The notes below the pieces were generated by a model. The model did not search any database, had not been told where the DNA came from, and was given only the letters and a program-made list of their open reading frames with translations. From positions 8,716,501-8,780,500 of the forward strand of contig NZ_JADBEG010000001.1 of assembly GCF_014873755.1 (NCBI RefSeq): DNA of 64,000 bases, in the 5' to 3' direction. The position numbers were made by a program, and so were the translations under genes. Numbering within the stretch: the first letter of the stretch is position 1; every line of letters begins with the position of its first letter. Source of the stretch: Amycolatopsis lexingtonensis. GTDB taxonomy: Bacteria > Actinomycetota > Actinomycetes > Mycobacteriales > Pseudonocardiaceae. Below are positions 36,011 through 43,849 of this stretch, one piece after another.

Positions 36011-36853
36011 GTGATCTCCCCGGTACCGCGCAGGCTGCTGCTCGTCCACGCCCATCCCGACGACGAGAGCATCACCACCGGCGCCACGATCGCACGATAC
36101 GCCGCCGAAGGCGCCGAGGTGACCGTGGTGACCTGCACGCTGGGCGAGGAAGGCGAGATCATGCCGGGCCTGGCGGAGCTGTCCGGGCTGGGCGCCTGGG
36201 CCGCCGACCAGCTGGGCGGCTACCGCGTCAGCGAGCTGAAGGCCGCGTGCGCCGCGCTGGGGGTGTCACGGCATCGTTACCTCGGCGGGATCGGCCGGTG
36301 GCGCGATTCGGGCATGGCGGGCACGCCGGCGGCGTCGCACCCGCGGGCGTTCACCGGCGGCAGCGCCGAGGAGCAGGCCGCGCAGCTGGCGGAGATCCTC
36401 GACGAGGTGCGCCCCCAGGTCGTCGTCACCTACGATGCGTTCGGCGGCTACGGCCACCCCGACCACATCCGCGCGCACGAGATCACGATGGCCGCGGCCC
36501 CGCGGGCGGCGTCCGTGGCGCGCGTGTTCCACACGGTGGCATCGAAGAACGCGGTGCGCGCCGGGTTGAGCGCGCTGCGTGCGGGCACGCCCGAATACGG
36601 CGTCCCGGCCGACGATGAGCTGCCCACGACCCCGGACGAAGAGATCACGACGGTGCTCGACGTCGCCGCGCACGTCCCCGCGAAGGTGGCGGCCCTGCGC
36701 GCGCACGCGACGCAGCTCGCGGTGGTCGACGGGCCCGTGCCGTACTTCGCCCTGACGAACCAGGTCGCCCAGCCGATCGCCGCGAAGGACTTCTTCGTCC
36801 TGGCCCACGGCCCCGCCGAGGGCGCGGCGGACGACCTGTTCGGCGGACTGTGA
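36011..36853 (+). CDS. mshB: GlcNAc-Ins deacetylase of mycothiol synthesis
   Basis: 280 residues from GTG 36011. The LmbE/PIG-L zinc-deacetylase motifs are intact: HAHPDDES (metal ligands and catalytic Asp) and GGYGHPDHIRAHE. The MshB-type insert RHRYLGGIGRWRDSGM is present, which together with length separates it from Mca. It removes acetate from GlcNAc-inositol, a step in mycothiol production. A TACGCT hexamer (35999-36004) ends six bases before the GTG, consistent with a leaderless mRNA. The stop overlaps the next start (GTGA). Confidence 0.93.
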   Translation: MISPVPRRLLLVHAHPDDESITTGATIARYAAEGAEVTVVTCTLGEEGEIMPGLAELSGLGAWAADQLGGYRVSELKAACAALGVSRHRYLGGIGRWRDSGMAGTPAASHPRAFTGGSAEEQAAQLAEILDEVRPQVVVTYDAFGGYGHPDHIRAHEITMAAAPRAASVARVFHTVASKNAVRAGLSALRAGTPEYGVPADDELPTTPDEEITTVLDVAAHVPAKVAALRAHATQLAVVDGPVPYFALTNQVAQPIAAKDFFVLAHGPAEGAADDLFGGL

Positions 36854-37239
36854 CCGTGGAACCGCTGACCTGGGAGCAGCGGTTGCTCCTCTTACTGCTC
36901 GTCTTCGACACGGTCCTGCTGGCGATCGTCGAGCTGTTCTTCCTGCCGCTGCGGGTCGGCGTGGTGCCGCTGCCGGTGACCGTCCTGGTCGGCGCCGTCA
37001 CGACGCCGTGGCTGGTGTCGACCACCGCGAAGCTGGTGCGGCCCGCTCTTTCGTGGGTACCCCTCGCCGTGTGGGTGCTCGTCGTCTTCGGGGTCGGCAT
37101 GCTGGGTCCCGGCGGTGACCTGGTGCTGATCCAGGATTGGCGGGCACTGCTGCTGCTCGGCGCGAGCGCGCTGCCGGGCGCACTGGTGCTCGGCGGCGGG
37201 CTGGGCCGTGCGGTGGGAAGGGGAGCGGGACGTGGCTGA
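36850..37239 (+). CDS. Small membrane protein (Rv1171-like)
   Basis: 129 residues, four hydrophobic helices (LLLLLLVFDTVLLAIVELFF, LPVTVLVGAVTTPWLV, WVPLAVWVLVVFGVGML, LLLLGASALPGALVLGGGLG). It follows mshB with a four-base overlap, the same order as Rv1170-Rv1171 in mycobacteria. No known function; coupling to mshB suggests a role linked to mycothiol or simply a conserved neighbour. It overlaps the next gene by eight bases. Confidence 0.85.
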   Translation: MTVEPLTWEQRLLLLLLVFDTVLLAIVELFFLPLRVGVVPLPVTVLVGAVTTPWLVSTTAKLVRPALSWVPLAVWVLVVFGVGMLGPGGDLVLIQDWRALLLLGASALPGALVLGGGLGRAVGRGAGRG

Positions 37240-38011
37240 GGCGATTTCCGACCGGCAGGTCGTGGCGGTGCTGCGGCCGTTCGTGCGCGCGTGCGGGCCG
37301 ATGCTCGACGCGCTGCGCGAGTCCGACCCGTTCGGCCTGCAGGCCCGCGCGGCGGACGACCTGGCCGAAGTCGAGTCCGGCCTGAAGGCGAAGCTGATCC
37401 ACGGCGTGACGTCGGTGAAGGTCCCCGGCACGGCGGCGTGGGCCCGGATGACGGGCTACGACCGGTCGAGCTGGTGGATGAACCGCGTCGGCCGCTTCAC
37501 GGCGCTGCTGACGTCGATCCCGGGCCTCGGCGGCGCACTGGCCGACCGGCTCCCGGTGCAGGACGCGCTGGGCGCGGCGTCGCAGGGGCTGCTGCTGTGC
37601 GCGATCGCGGGCGAGTACGGCGTCACCGACGTCGGCACGCGCGTGCGCCTGATCGCCTGGGTGCTCTTCGAGCGCGACATCGACGCGGACCTCGCGGCGG
37701 GCAAGCACGCGGACCACGACGAAGCCGCAGAGGCGGACGAAGCCGCGAAGCTGACCGAAGAACTGACGGCGTCGGAGAAGAAGCACGGCAAGGCGACGAT
37801 CAAGGCGGCCGGCCGCACGCTGTGGCGGCTCGGGCGGGGACTGCTCGGGATCACCGGGGAACTGGAGAAGCGCCCGCGCGGCAACTTCCTGCACCGTGCG
37901 ATCGGCATGTTGCCGGTCGTCGGCGCGGCGGGCGACTACCTCGGCGAGCGGTCGGGGTTGCGGGTGGCGTGGAAACGCGCGCACGTCTGGCTGACGGAGC
38001 ACCGCGGCTGA
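37232..38011 (+). CDS. Hypothetical protein of the mshB operon
   Basis: 259 residues from GTG 37232, preceded by GGGGAG; an ATG at 37208 is open but inside the previous gene. I recognise no named domain. The N-terminal half is helical with WARMTGYDRSSWWMNRVGRFTALL; two mildly hydrophobic segments (LLTSIPGLGGALADRL and GAASQGLLLCAIAGEYG) may touch the membrane; a Glu/Ala/Lys-rich segment lies at ~165-190; and GMLPVVGAAGDYLGERSGL closes it. It overlaps the membrane protein gene by eight bases, so the three genes are co-translated. Confidence 0.75.
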   Translation: MAEAISDRQVVAVLRPFVRACGPMLDALRESDPFGLQARAADDLAEVESGLKAKLIHGVTSVKVPGTAAWARMTGYDRSSWWMNRVGRFTALLTSIPGLGGALADRLPVQDALGAASQGLLLCAIAGEYGVTDVGTRVRLIAWVLFERDIDADLAAGKHADHDEAAEADEAAKLTEELTASEKKHGKATIKAAGRTLWRLGRGLLGITGELEKRPRGNFLHRAIGMLPVVGAAGDYLGERSGLRVAWKRAHVWLTEHRG

Positions 38012-38038
38012 GTTTCCCCGCGGCGCTCCCGCCAAACC

Positions 38039-38815
38039 TCAGTTCCAGAACCGGAACACGCTGAACCCGATCTGCGCACCGTCCACATAGCCCCCGAAGG
38101 CGTCGAAGAGCGCGTACGAGCCGTTCCAGAGGGCCGCGTTCGCGGGCTTGAAGAAGAACAGGACCGCGAACAGCAGGATCGGCGCCCACGGGCGCACCTG
38201 CGCGCCGATTTCGCGGGCTCGCGCGGGCAGGTACGGCTCGATCGCGCCCCAGCCGTCGAGGCCGGGGATCGGGAGGATGTTGAGGATGAACGTGACGATC
38301 TGCAGCAGCGCCAGGTAGGACATCGCGATCACGAGGCCGCCCGCCATCGGGACCAGCGCGACCACCAGCGCCAGCGCCGCGCCGACCGCGAGGTTGCTCA
38401 GCGGGCCCGCCAGCGACACCCACGACGACGTCCCGCGCGAGCGCAGCGCGCCCCGGTTGATCCAGACCGCGCCGCCCGGGAGCGGGATCCCGCCGATGAT
38501 GAGGAAGATCAGCGGCAGGACGATCGACAGGACCGGATCGGTGTACTTCCGCACGTCCAGGGTGAGGTAACCCTTGTGGGCGACGCTGTAGTCGCCGCCC
38601 CGGTAGGCGACCATCGCGTGGCCGAACTCGTGCAGCGACAGCGACGCCACCCAGCCGGCGGCGACGAAGATCACGACGCCCGCGATGAGCAGCGGGTCGC
38701 GGTCGCGGACGAAAACGGTGTTGATGTCGCCGAACGCGGCCATCGCCCCGCCGGCGACGGTGAGCGCGAGGATGCCGAGGAAGACCGGGCTGGGGCGCAC
38801 TGCTGACTTCTGCAC
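38039..38815 (-). CDS. Site-2 protease family (M50) membrane peptidase
   Basis: 258 residues from GTG 38815. Six or so membrane helices carry the M50 zinc motif SLHEFGHAMVAY (HEFGH) and the second metal/catalytic motif NILPIPGLDGW (NxxPxxxLDGW), a complete active site. There is no PDZ or CBS domain, so it belongs to the short, Rv1488/YwhC-like rhomboid-free group. Substrates are unknown; such proteases cut membrane-bound anti-sigma or other small proteins. It stands alone, converging on the mshB operon. Confidence 0.88.
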   Translation of the reverse strand: MQKSAVRPSPVFLGILALTVAGGAMAAFGDINTVFVRDRDPLLIAGVVIFVAAGWVASLSLHEFGHAMVAYRGGDYSVAHKGYLTLDVRKYTDPVLSIVLPLIFLIIGGIPLPGGAVWINRGALRSRGTSSWVSLAGPLSNLAVGAALALVVALVPMAGGLVIAMSYLALLQIVTFILNILPIPGLDGWGAIEPYLPARAREIGAQVRPWAPILLFAVLFFFKPANAALWNGSYALFDAFGGYVDGAQIGFSVFRFWN

Positions 38816-38906
38816 GACTCCCAGTCTTCCGTATGCCCGGTGTGAAGTTACCGGCGTGTCCCCTTGCGCGATCGGGCTCCGACGTCCCCCGAACTCGCTA
38901 CTCCGC

Positions 38907-38935
38907 TTGACCTGACCGCACTACACGGGTGTAAT
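38907..38935 (+). promoter_or_regulatory. Promoter of whiB2 with adjacent palindromes
   Basis: TTGACC (38907-38912), a 17-base spacer and TGTAAT (38930-38935) form one of the best sigma-70-like promoters in the window. The palindrome TACACGGGTGTA (38922-38933) overlaps the -10 and a second dyad TCACAGTGA (38935-38943) covers the start region. Both could be operators for developmental regulators. The leader to the start codon is then ~120 bases. Confidence 0.55.
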
Positions 38936-39063
38936 CACAGTGATGTCATTCGCCGCCGGAGGGGGCGGCGAGTGTCGTTTCACCACCGCCAGCCTGGGGA
39001 GTGCTAGGGAGCGAGGAGGCGGACGTGCGGTTGGAAGCCGATGGTAAGGAATGGAGGCACGTC

Positions 39064-39351
39064 ATGAGTTGGGGCGAGATCCCGGAGCAGGCTCTGGGAG
39101 ATCTCACCGAGCTCATCGATGCCACCGAGGAAGAGCAGGATTGGCAGGAACGCGCTCTGTGCGCGCAGACGGACCCGGAGGCGTTCTTCCCCGAGAAGGG
39201 CGGTTCCACCCGCGAAGCCAAGCGGATCTGCCTGGGCTGCGAGGTCAAGGACGAGTGCCTTGAGTACGCGCTGGCCCACGACGAGCGCTTCGGCATCTGG
39301 GGCGGTCTGTCCGAGCGGGAGCGCCGCAAGCTGAAGAAACGCGTCGTCTGA
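39064..39351 (+). CDS. whiB2: WhiB2/WhmD-type Fe-S transcription factor
   Basis: 95 residues from ATG 39064 (GGAGG seven bases upstream); GTG 39025, also behind AGGAGG, would add 13 residues and is a real alternative. The four cluster cysteines are in RALCAQTD and RICLGCEVKDECLEYA, then the RFGIWGGLSERERR turn and the basic tail KLKKRVV. This is the WhiB/WhiB2 subgroup needed for septation and sporulation. Synteny with manB/manA as in Rv3255c-Rv3260c supports it. It has its own promoter and long leader. Confidence 0.93.
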   Translation: MSWGEIPEQALGDLTELIDATEEEQDWQERALCAQTDPEAFFPEKGGSTREAKRICLGCEVKDECLEYALAHDERFGIWGGLSERERRKLKKRVV

Positions 39352-39358
39352 GGGGCGG

Positions 39359-39389
39359 ATCACCGGTGATGCGTGCGTCACCGGTGATT
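39359..39389. terminator. Palindrome-rich hairpin after whiB2
   Basis: Two copies of ATCACCGGTGAT-like palindromes (39359-39370 and 39377-39388) sit 18 bases apart. They can form one hairpin or two small cruciforms. A terminator is the simplest reading, but paired operator sites for the glycosyltransferase gene are possible. Confidence 0.45.
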
Positions 39390-39484
39390 CCACGTGGTGA
39401 ACACACGGCGTGGGTTCACCACCGGGTGACGGACCGGGGCCGTAGGGTGGCCGCACCGACCCGCCGCCTGATCTGGAGCGTTCG

Positions 39485-42400
39485 TTGCCCCGCACCGCCG
39501 CGCCGCCCGCCCTGCGCACCGCGCCCGTTCTGGCCATTGTGGTCTGTCACAACGGCGAAAACTGGCTGCCGCTGGCGCTTTCTTCGTTGCGCCGCAGCAC
39601 CGTCCGGCCCCGGCACGTGCTCGCCGTCGACACCGGCTCCACCGACGCGACCGCGCGGCTGCTCGCCGAAGCGGCGGCCGATCCGGGTTCGGATTCTTCT
39701 CCCGTGCTGTCGGGGGTCATCACACTATCGAGCGATACCGGCTTCGCGGCCGCGGTCGCCGAAGCCGTCGAGCACGCCACCGAACGCTGGGGCGACCCCG
39801 GATCGTGGCTGTGGCTGCTGCACGACGACTGCGCGCCCGAGCCCGACTGCCTCGACGAACTCCTGCGCGTCGCCACGAAAACGCCGTCGGCGACCGTGCT
39901 CGGCGCGCTCGGGCTCGACTGGACCGACCCGCGGCTGATAGTCGAAGCCGGCCTCTCCACCGACGCGTCCGGGCACCGCCAGCAGATCGCCGCGCTCGGC
40001 GAAGAACCGGCCGAGGTGCTCGCCGTGCCCAGCGCGGGCTCCCTCGTGCGCCGCGACGCCTGGGACGACCTCGGCGGCTTCGACACCGGATTCCCGTTGC
40101 TGCGCGAGGATCTCGACTTCGGCTGGCGCGCCAACGCCGCCGGCGGGATCGTCCTCTCCGTGCCGACCGCGCGGGTCCGGCACGCGCGCGCCGTCACGAC
40201 CGGCCGGCGCGCGGCGGACGCCGTCACCGCGTCCCTGTCCGCCGCGAACCGCGCCCACGGGCTGCGCGTCTTCCTGGTGAACTGCTCGCCGTTTTCCTTC
40301 TGGCTGGGGATGATCCGGCTCCCGCTGCTCTCGGTGCTGCGCGCGCTCGCGTTCGTCCTGCTGCGCCGCACCGGTGAAGCGCGGGCCGAGTTCGCCGCGG
40401 CCGCGTACCTCCTCAGTGGACGCGGCGGATTGCGCGCCGCCCGTGCCCGGCGGCGGCGGAATCCGCGGCCGGGCACGGTACGCGGGCTCTTCACCGGGCG
40501 CGTCACCCGGCTCCGCAACGCTTTCCGCGCGGGCGTGGTCGGTCTGGTGCGCCGGGGCGTCGAGAGCGACGTCGCGCTCGGCCGGGTCCCCGAGACCGTC
40601 GAAACCGAGTCGGCGTGGGTGACGCCGGAAGCGCTCGATGCCCGCGAGACGCGTCCCGTCGGGCCCGGCGCGCTGCCCGCGGGTGCGCTGCGCGGGCTCA
40701 GCTCGCGCGGGTCCGGGCTGCGCCGGCCGGGCACGCTCGTCGCCGTCGCGCTGCCGGAAACCCCGGTGCCGGCAGCGGTCTCCGACGAACCGGTCGTCGC
40801 CGAACCGGCGGAAGAGACCGAACCCGAGCTCGTCTTCGTCGAGGTGAACCGGCGGCGGGTGCTCGCGGCCACGATCTTCGCGCCGCCGGTCGTGCTGCTC
40901 GTCGTGATGACCGCGCTCGGGCTGGTCGTCAACCGTGCCCGGCTCGGCCTGGACCTCTTCGGCGGCAAGCTGCTCCCGGTCGGGGGGCTGGGGGAGCTCT
41001 GGTCGTCGTACCTCGCGCCGTGGCACGCGATCGCGGGCGGCACCGGCGCCCCCGCGTCGGCGACGCTGCCGGTGCTCGGCACGCTCGGCGCGGTCTTCGC
41101 CCCGATCGGCGGCCCGGCCGCGCTCGTCGCGATCCTGCTCCTCGGCGACATCCCCCTGGCCGCGCTGAGCGCGTACGCGGCAACGCGGCGGCTCCGCGTG
41201 CGCCGCTGGGTCCGCGCGGTCGTCGCGGCGACCTACGCGCTCCTGCCCGCCGCGACCGCCGGGGTGGCGCAGGGCCGGCTCGACGTCGTCGTGGTGCACC
41301 TCGTGCTGCCGCTGGTGGCGGCGGGCATCGCCGGGCTGCTCGTCCACGCGGACACGCGCTGGCTGCACGTGTCCGCGCTCTCGGCGTTCGGGGTGGCGCT
41401 GCTCGGCGCGTTTTCCCCGCTGGCGCACGGGCTCGCGCTCGCCGGGCTGCTGATCGGGTTCGTCGTGCTGCCCGCGCCGACCGGGCTCGCCCGGCGGATC
41501 GCGTCGGTCGGCATCGTCGTGCTGCTGCCGCTGGCGTTGCTGCTGCCGTGGCCGACCGTGCTGCTGCGGCACCCGGAACTGCTCGTGCAGGGACTCGGCG
41601 GCGCGGCCGCGGCGGTGTCCGGCACCGACCTGGCCGGCCTCGACCCCGGCGGGCCCGGCGCGTGGCCGATCGGCGTCGCGGTGATCGCCGCGGCCCTCGT
41701 GGCGGTGGTCGTCCGCCCGACGAAGCTCGCCGCGGGCGGGCTCGCGCTGGCGGCGCTGGGCGCGGGCGGGCTGGTCCTGGTGCGGCTCGTGACGGCGGCC
41801 CCGATGCAGGGCGGTCCCGCGGCGCACGGCTACGCGGGCATCCCGCTGCTGATCGTCGGCGCCGGGCTGCTGTGGGTCGTCCTCGGGTCGTGGCAGCGCG
41901 GCGGTTCGGCCGGCGTGCCGTCGCCGTGGCTGCCGCAGGTGATGGCGGTGGCCGGGGTGGTGGTGTTCCTCGCGCTGGCGGGCGGCGCGATCGCCGTCGG
42001 CGGCCAGGGCCCGCTGCGCGCGGGTTCACGGCCCTCGTTGGCGCCCGAGGTCGCGGCCGAGCTCTCCGCGTCCGGCCGGTCGGTGCTCGACCTGGCGTCC
42101 GACGCGACCCGCCAGATCGGCGGCCGCCTGCCGCACCACGGCGACGACGAACTGGCCCCGACCCCCGGCACCCCGGCCCGCCTGGCGGCGTGGCGTCACG
42201 ACCTCGGCCAGGGCGACGCGGCGGCCGTCCAGCGGACCTTCGCCGCCGCGGCCGCCGCCGGGGTGGAGTACGTGGTGCTGCCGCCGGGCGCGGACCCGCG
42301 GGCCTACCCGCCGCTGGCGAAGGACCTGGTGTCGGTGGCCGCCCCGACGTCGGACGGCCGCGGCGTGCTCCGCCTACTCGCGCCGGCGGGCCAGGTGATC

Positions 42401-42763
42401 CTGATCTCGCCGGAGCAGGCGAAGGCGGCGGTCACCGGCGGCGGCGCACCGGGCCTCGCGCCGGGCGTGGCGCCGGTCCAGGCCGGGCTGCCGGACGTGC
42501 GCGTGCGGGTGTCGGACGGCCCGACCGGCCGCCTGCTGGTGCTGGCGGCGGAGCAGGAAGCGGGCTGGAAGGCCGCGGTGGGCGGCAAGAGCGTGCCGAT
42601 CGTGCCGGCGTGGGGGCACCAGGTGGCGGTGTCGGTGCCGCCGTCGACGTCGGAGGTGACGGTGGAGTACCCGGGCACGGAACGGAACCTGCTCCTGCTG
42701 GCCCAGCTGGCGGCGGTGCTGTTCACGCTCCTGACGGCGGTCCCGGCCCGGCGGCGCCCCTGA
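39485..42763 (+). CDS. Large membrane glycosyltransferase, GT2 domain
   Basis: 1092 residues from TTG 39485 with GGAG eight bases upstream. Residues ~15-250 are a GT2 domain (VLAIVVCHNGENWLPLALSSL, VDTGSTDATARLL, WLLHDDCAPEPDCLDELL, REDLDFGWRANAAG). From ~280 on there are about ten or more membrane helices with extracytoplasmic loops, and ~850-1060 is a large outer domain (APTSDGRGVLRLLAPAGQVI, LAAEQEAGWKAAVGGKSV). Related proteins lie beside whiB and manB in Streptomyces. It probably transfers mannose or another sugar to a lipid-linked or surface glycan; acceptor unknown. Confidence 0.88.
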   Translation: MPRTAAPPALRTAPVLAIVVCHNGENWLPLALSSLRRSTVRPRHVLAVDTGSTDATARLLAEAAADPGSDSSPVLSGVITLSSDTGFAAAVAEAVEHATERWGDPGSWLWLLHDDCAPEPDCLDELLRVATKTPSATVLGALGLDWTDPRLIVEAGLSTDASGHRQQIAALGEEPAEVLAVPSAGSLVRRDAWDDLGGFDTGFPLLREDLDFGWRANAAGGIVLSVPTARVRHARAVTTGRRAADAVTASLSAANRAHGLRVFLVNCSPFSFWLGMIRLPLLSVLRALAFVLLRRTGEARAEFAAAAYLLSGRGGLRAARARRRRNPRPGTVRGLFTGRVTRLRNAFRAGVVGLVRRGVESDVALGRVPETVETESAWVTPEALDARETRPVGPGALPAGALRGLSSRGSGLRRPGTLVAVALPETPVPAAVSDEPVVAEPAEETEPELVFVEVNRRRVLAATIFAPPVVLLVVMTALGLVVNRARLGLDLFGGKLLPVGGLGELWSSYLAPWHAIAGGTGAPASATLPVLGTLGAVFAPIGGPAALVAILLLGDIPLAALSAYAATRRLRVRRWVRAVVAATYALLPAATAGVAQGRLDVVVVHLVLPLVAAGIAGLLVHADTRWLHVSALSAFGVALLGAFSPLAHGLALAGLLIGFVVLPAPTGLARRIASVGIVVLLPLALLLPWPTVLLRHPELLVQGLGGAAAAVSGTDLAGLDPGGPGAWPIGVAVIAAALVAVVVRPTKLAAGGLALAALGAGGLVLVRLVTAAPMQGGPAAHGYAGIPLLIVGAGLLWVVLGSWQRGGSAGVPSPWLPQVMAVAGVVVFLALAGGAIAVGGQGPLRAGSRPSLAPEVAAELSASGRSVLDLASDATRQIGGRLPHHGDDELAPTPGTPARLAAWRHDLGQGDAAAVQRTFAAAAAAGVEYVVLPPGADPRAYPPLAKDLVSVAAPTSDGRGVLRLLAPAGQVILISPEQAKAAVTGGGAPGLAPGVAPVQAGLPDVRVRVSDGPTGRLLVLAAEQEAGWKAAVGGKSVPIVPAWGHQVAVSVPPSTSEVTVEYPGTERNLLLLAQLAAVLFTLLTAVPARRRP

Positions 42764-42774
42764 CCCGGCTCAAG

Positions 42775-42857
42775 CGCCCCAAGGTGGCCTTCGGTGCGTG
42801 AGACGCACCCAAGGCGGCCTTCGGTGCGTCAGACGCAACCAAGGCCACATTGGGGCG
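42775..42857. repeat. Two-unit palindromic repeat in a convergent gap (R2)
   Basis: Two direct units start at 42781 and 42811, exactly 30 bases apart, each AAGG-GGCCTTCGGTGCGT followed by a GACGCA half. Outer arms 42775-42790 and 42842-42857 pair with one mismatch. The order of elements is the same as in R1 (33937-34052) read on its minus strand: n units, then an inverted CCACATTGGGG cap. It lies between the converging glycosyltransferase and Rv3259-like genes. Confidence 0.85.
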
Positions 42858-42871
42858 TTCGGGACCGGGCG

Positions 42872-43336
42872 CTACTCGCCTTCGATGACGTCCGGTTCCA
42901 CGCCCAGGTAGCCCGCCACCTGCTCGACCAGCACGTCGTGCACCAGCTCGGCCAGCTCCGACGGGTCCTTCGCCCGTGCCTCCAGCGGCCGCCGGTACAG
43001 CACGATCCGGGCGCGCGTCGGCATGCCCGTGCGGTCCACCCCCGCCGGGACCAGGCGCGACAGCGGCACCGCGCCGTCGTGCAGCACGCCGTCCGCCGGG
43101 GAGTGGCCGTTCTCGCGGATCTCCGGGACGTCGTCCACCGCCACGTCGAGCTTCGTCAGCTCGTGGCGCCAGCGGGCCTCGATCGGTTCGAGCGCGTCCA
43201 GGACCAGCGCGTCGAAGCGTTCCGCGCGGCTCGCGGCGGCGGGCAGGGTCGCCGGGTACAGCGTCCCGCGCAGGCCCCGGCCGTGCCGGTCCCTTCGCAG
43301 GCGCCGCCGCTGTCGGTAGTCACGAGCCGTCGCCAC
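42872..43336 (-). CDS. Rv3259-like 'metallopeptidase family' protein without HExxH
   Basis: 154 residues from GTG 43336. It begins with a very basic segment (RDYRQRRRLRRDRHGRGLRG), followed by an alpha/beta domain: RFDALVLDALEPIEARW, LDVAVDDVPEI, PTRARIVLYRRPLEARA and LAELVHDVLVEQVAGYLGV. The last helix is where zincin-like relatives carry HExxH; here it reads HDVLVEQ, so the zinc site is incomplete. Conserved position next to whiB2 and DUF3499 matches mycobacteria. Probably not an active protease. Confidence 0.8.
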   Translation of the reverse strand: MATARDYRQRRRLRRDRHGRGLRGTLYPATLPAAASRAERFDALVLDALEPIEARWRHELTKLDVAVDDVPEIRENGHSPADGVLHDGAVPLSRLVPAGVDRTGMPTRARIVLYRRPLEARAKDPSELAELVHDVLVEQVAGYLGVEPDVIEGE

Positions 43337-43415
43337 TCCGGAAGTCTATGCGGTCGGCGCGTCCCAGCGCGTGTCGCTCCTCCTACCTTGCGGCGACGCG
43401 CTATCGTTTCGGATC

Positions 43416-43769
43416 GTGCGGAACGTACGGAAGTGTTCGCGTACCGGCTGTCTAGAGCCGGCTGTGGCCACGCTGACGTATGCCTACAGCGACTCCACCG
43501 CCGTCGTCGGCCCGCTGGCCACCGCCTCCGAGCCGCACTCCTACGACCTCTGCGAAGCCCACGCGCTGCGGCTGACCGTCCCCAAGGGCTGGGAAGTCGT
43601 CCGGCACGAAGGTGCCTTCGCCGCGCCGGACCCGTCGGCCGACGAGCTGACCGCGCTGGCCGAAGCCGTGCGCGAGGCCGGCCGCCCCGGCAAACCCGCG
43701 CCCGCCCCCGAGCCGGAGGGCCCGTCCGGGCGCCGCGGCCACCTGCGCGTCCTCCCCGGTCGCGCCTGA
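43416..43769 (+). CDS. DUF3499 protein (Rv3258c-like)
   Basis: 117 residues from GTG 43416. A small zinc-ribbon-like N-terminal domain has CSRTGCLEPAVATLTY and DLCEAHALRLTVPKGW (four Cys plus His), then a Pro/Glu-rich disordered tail. DUF3499 proteins are restricted to actinobacteria and have no assigned role. A TATCGT hexamer (43402-43407) ends eight bases upstream, suggesting a nearly leaderless message. manB follows 80 bases later in the same direction. Confidence 0.88.
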   Translation: MRNVRKCSRTGCLEPAVATLTYAYSDSTAVVGPLATASEPHSYDLCEAHALRLTVPKGWEVVRHEGAFAAPDPSADELTALAEAVREAGRPGKPAPAPEPEGPSGRRGHLRVLPGRA

Positions 43770-43849
43770 GCGCGTAACCCACGACCACCGCCGGTAGGCT
43801 TTCCGCGCGGCGCAGCGGGCGCCAGGACGACTAATCGCGGGGAGACGGC

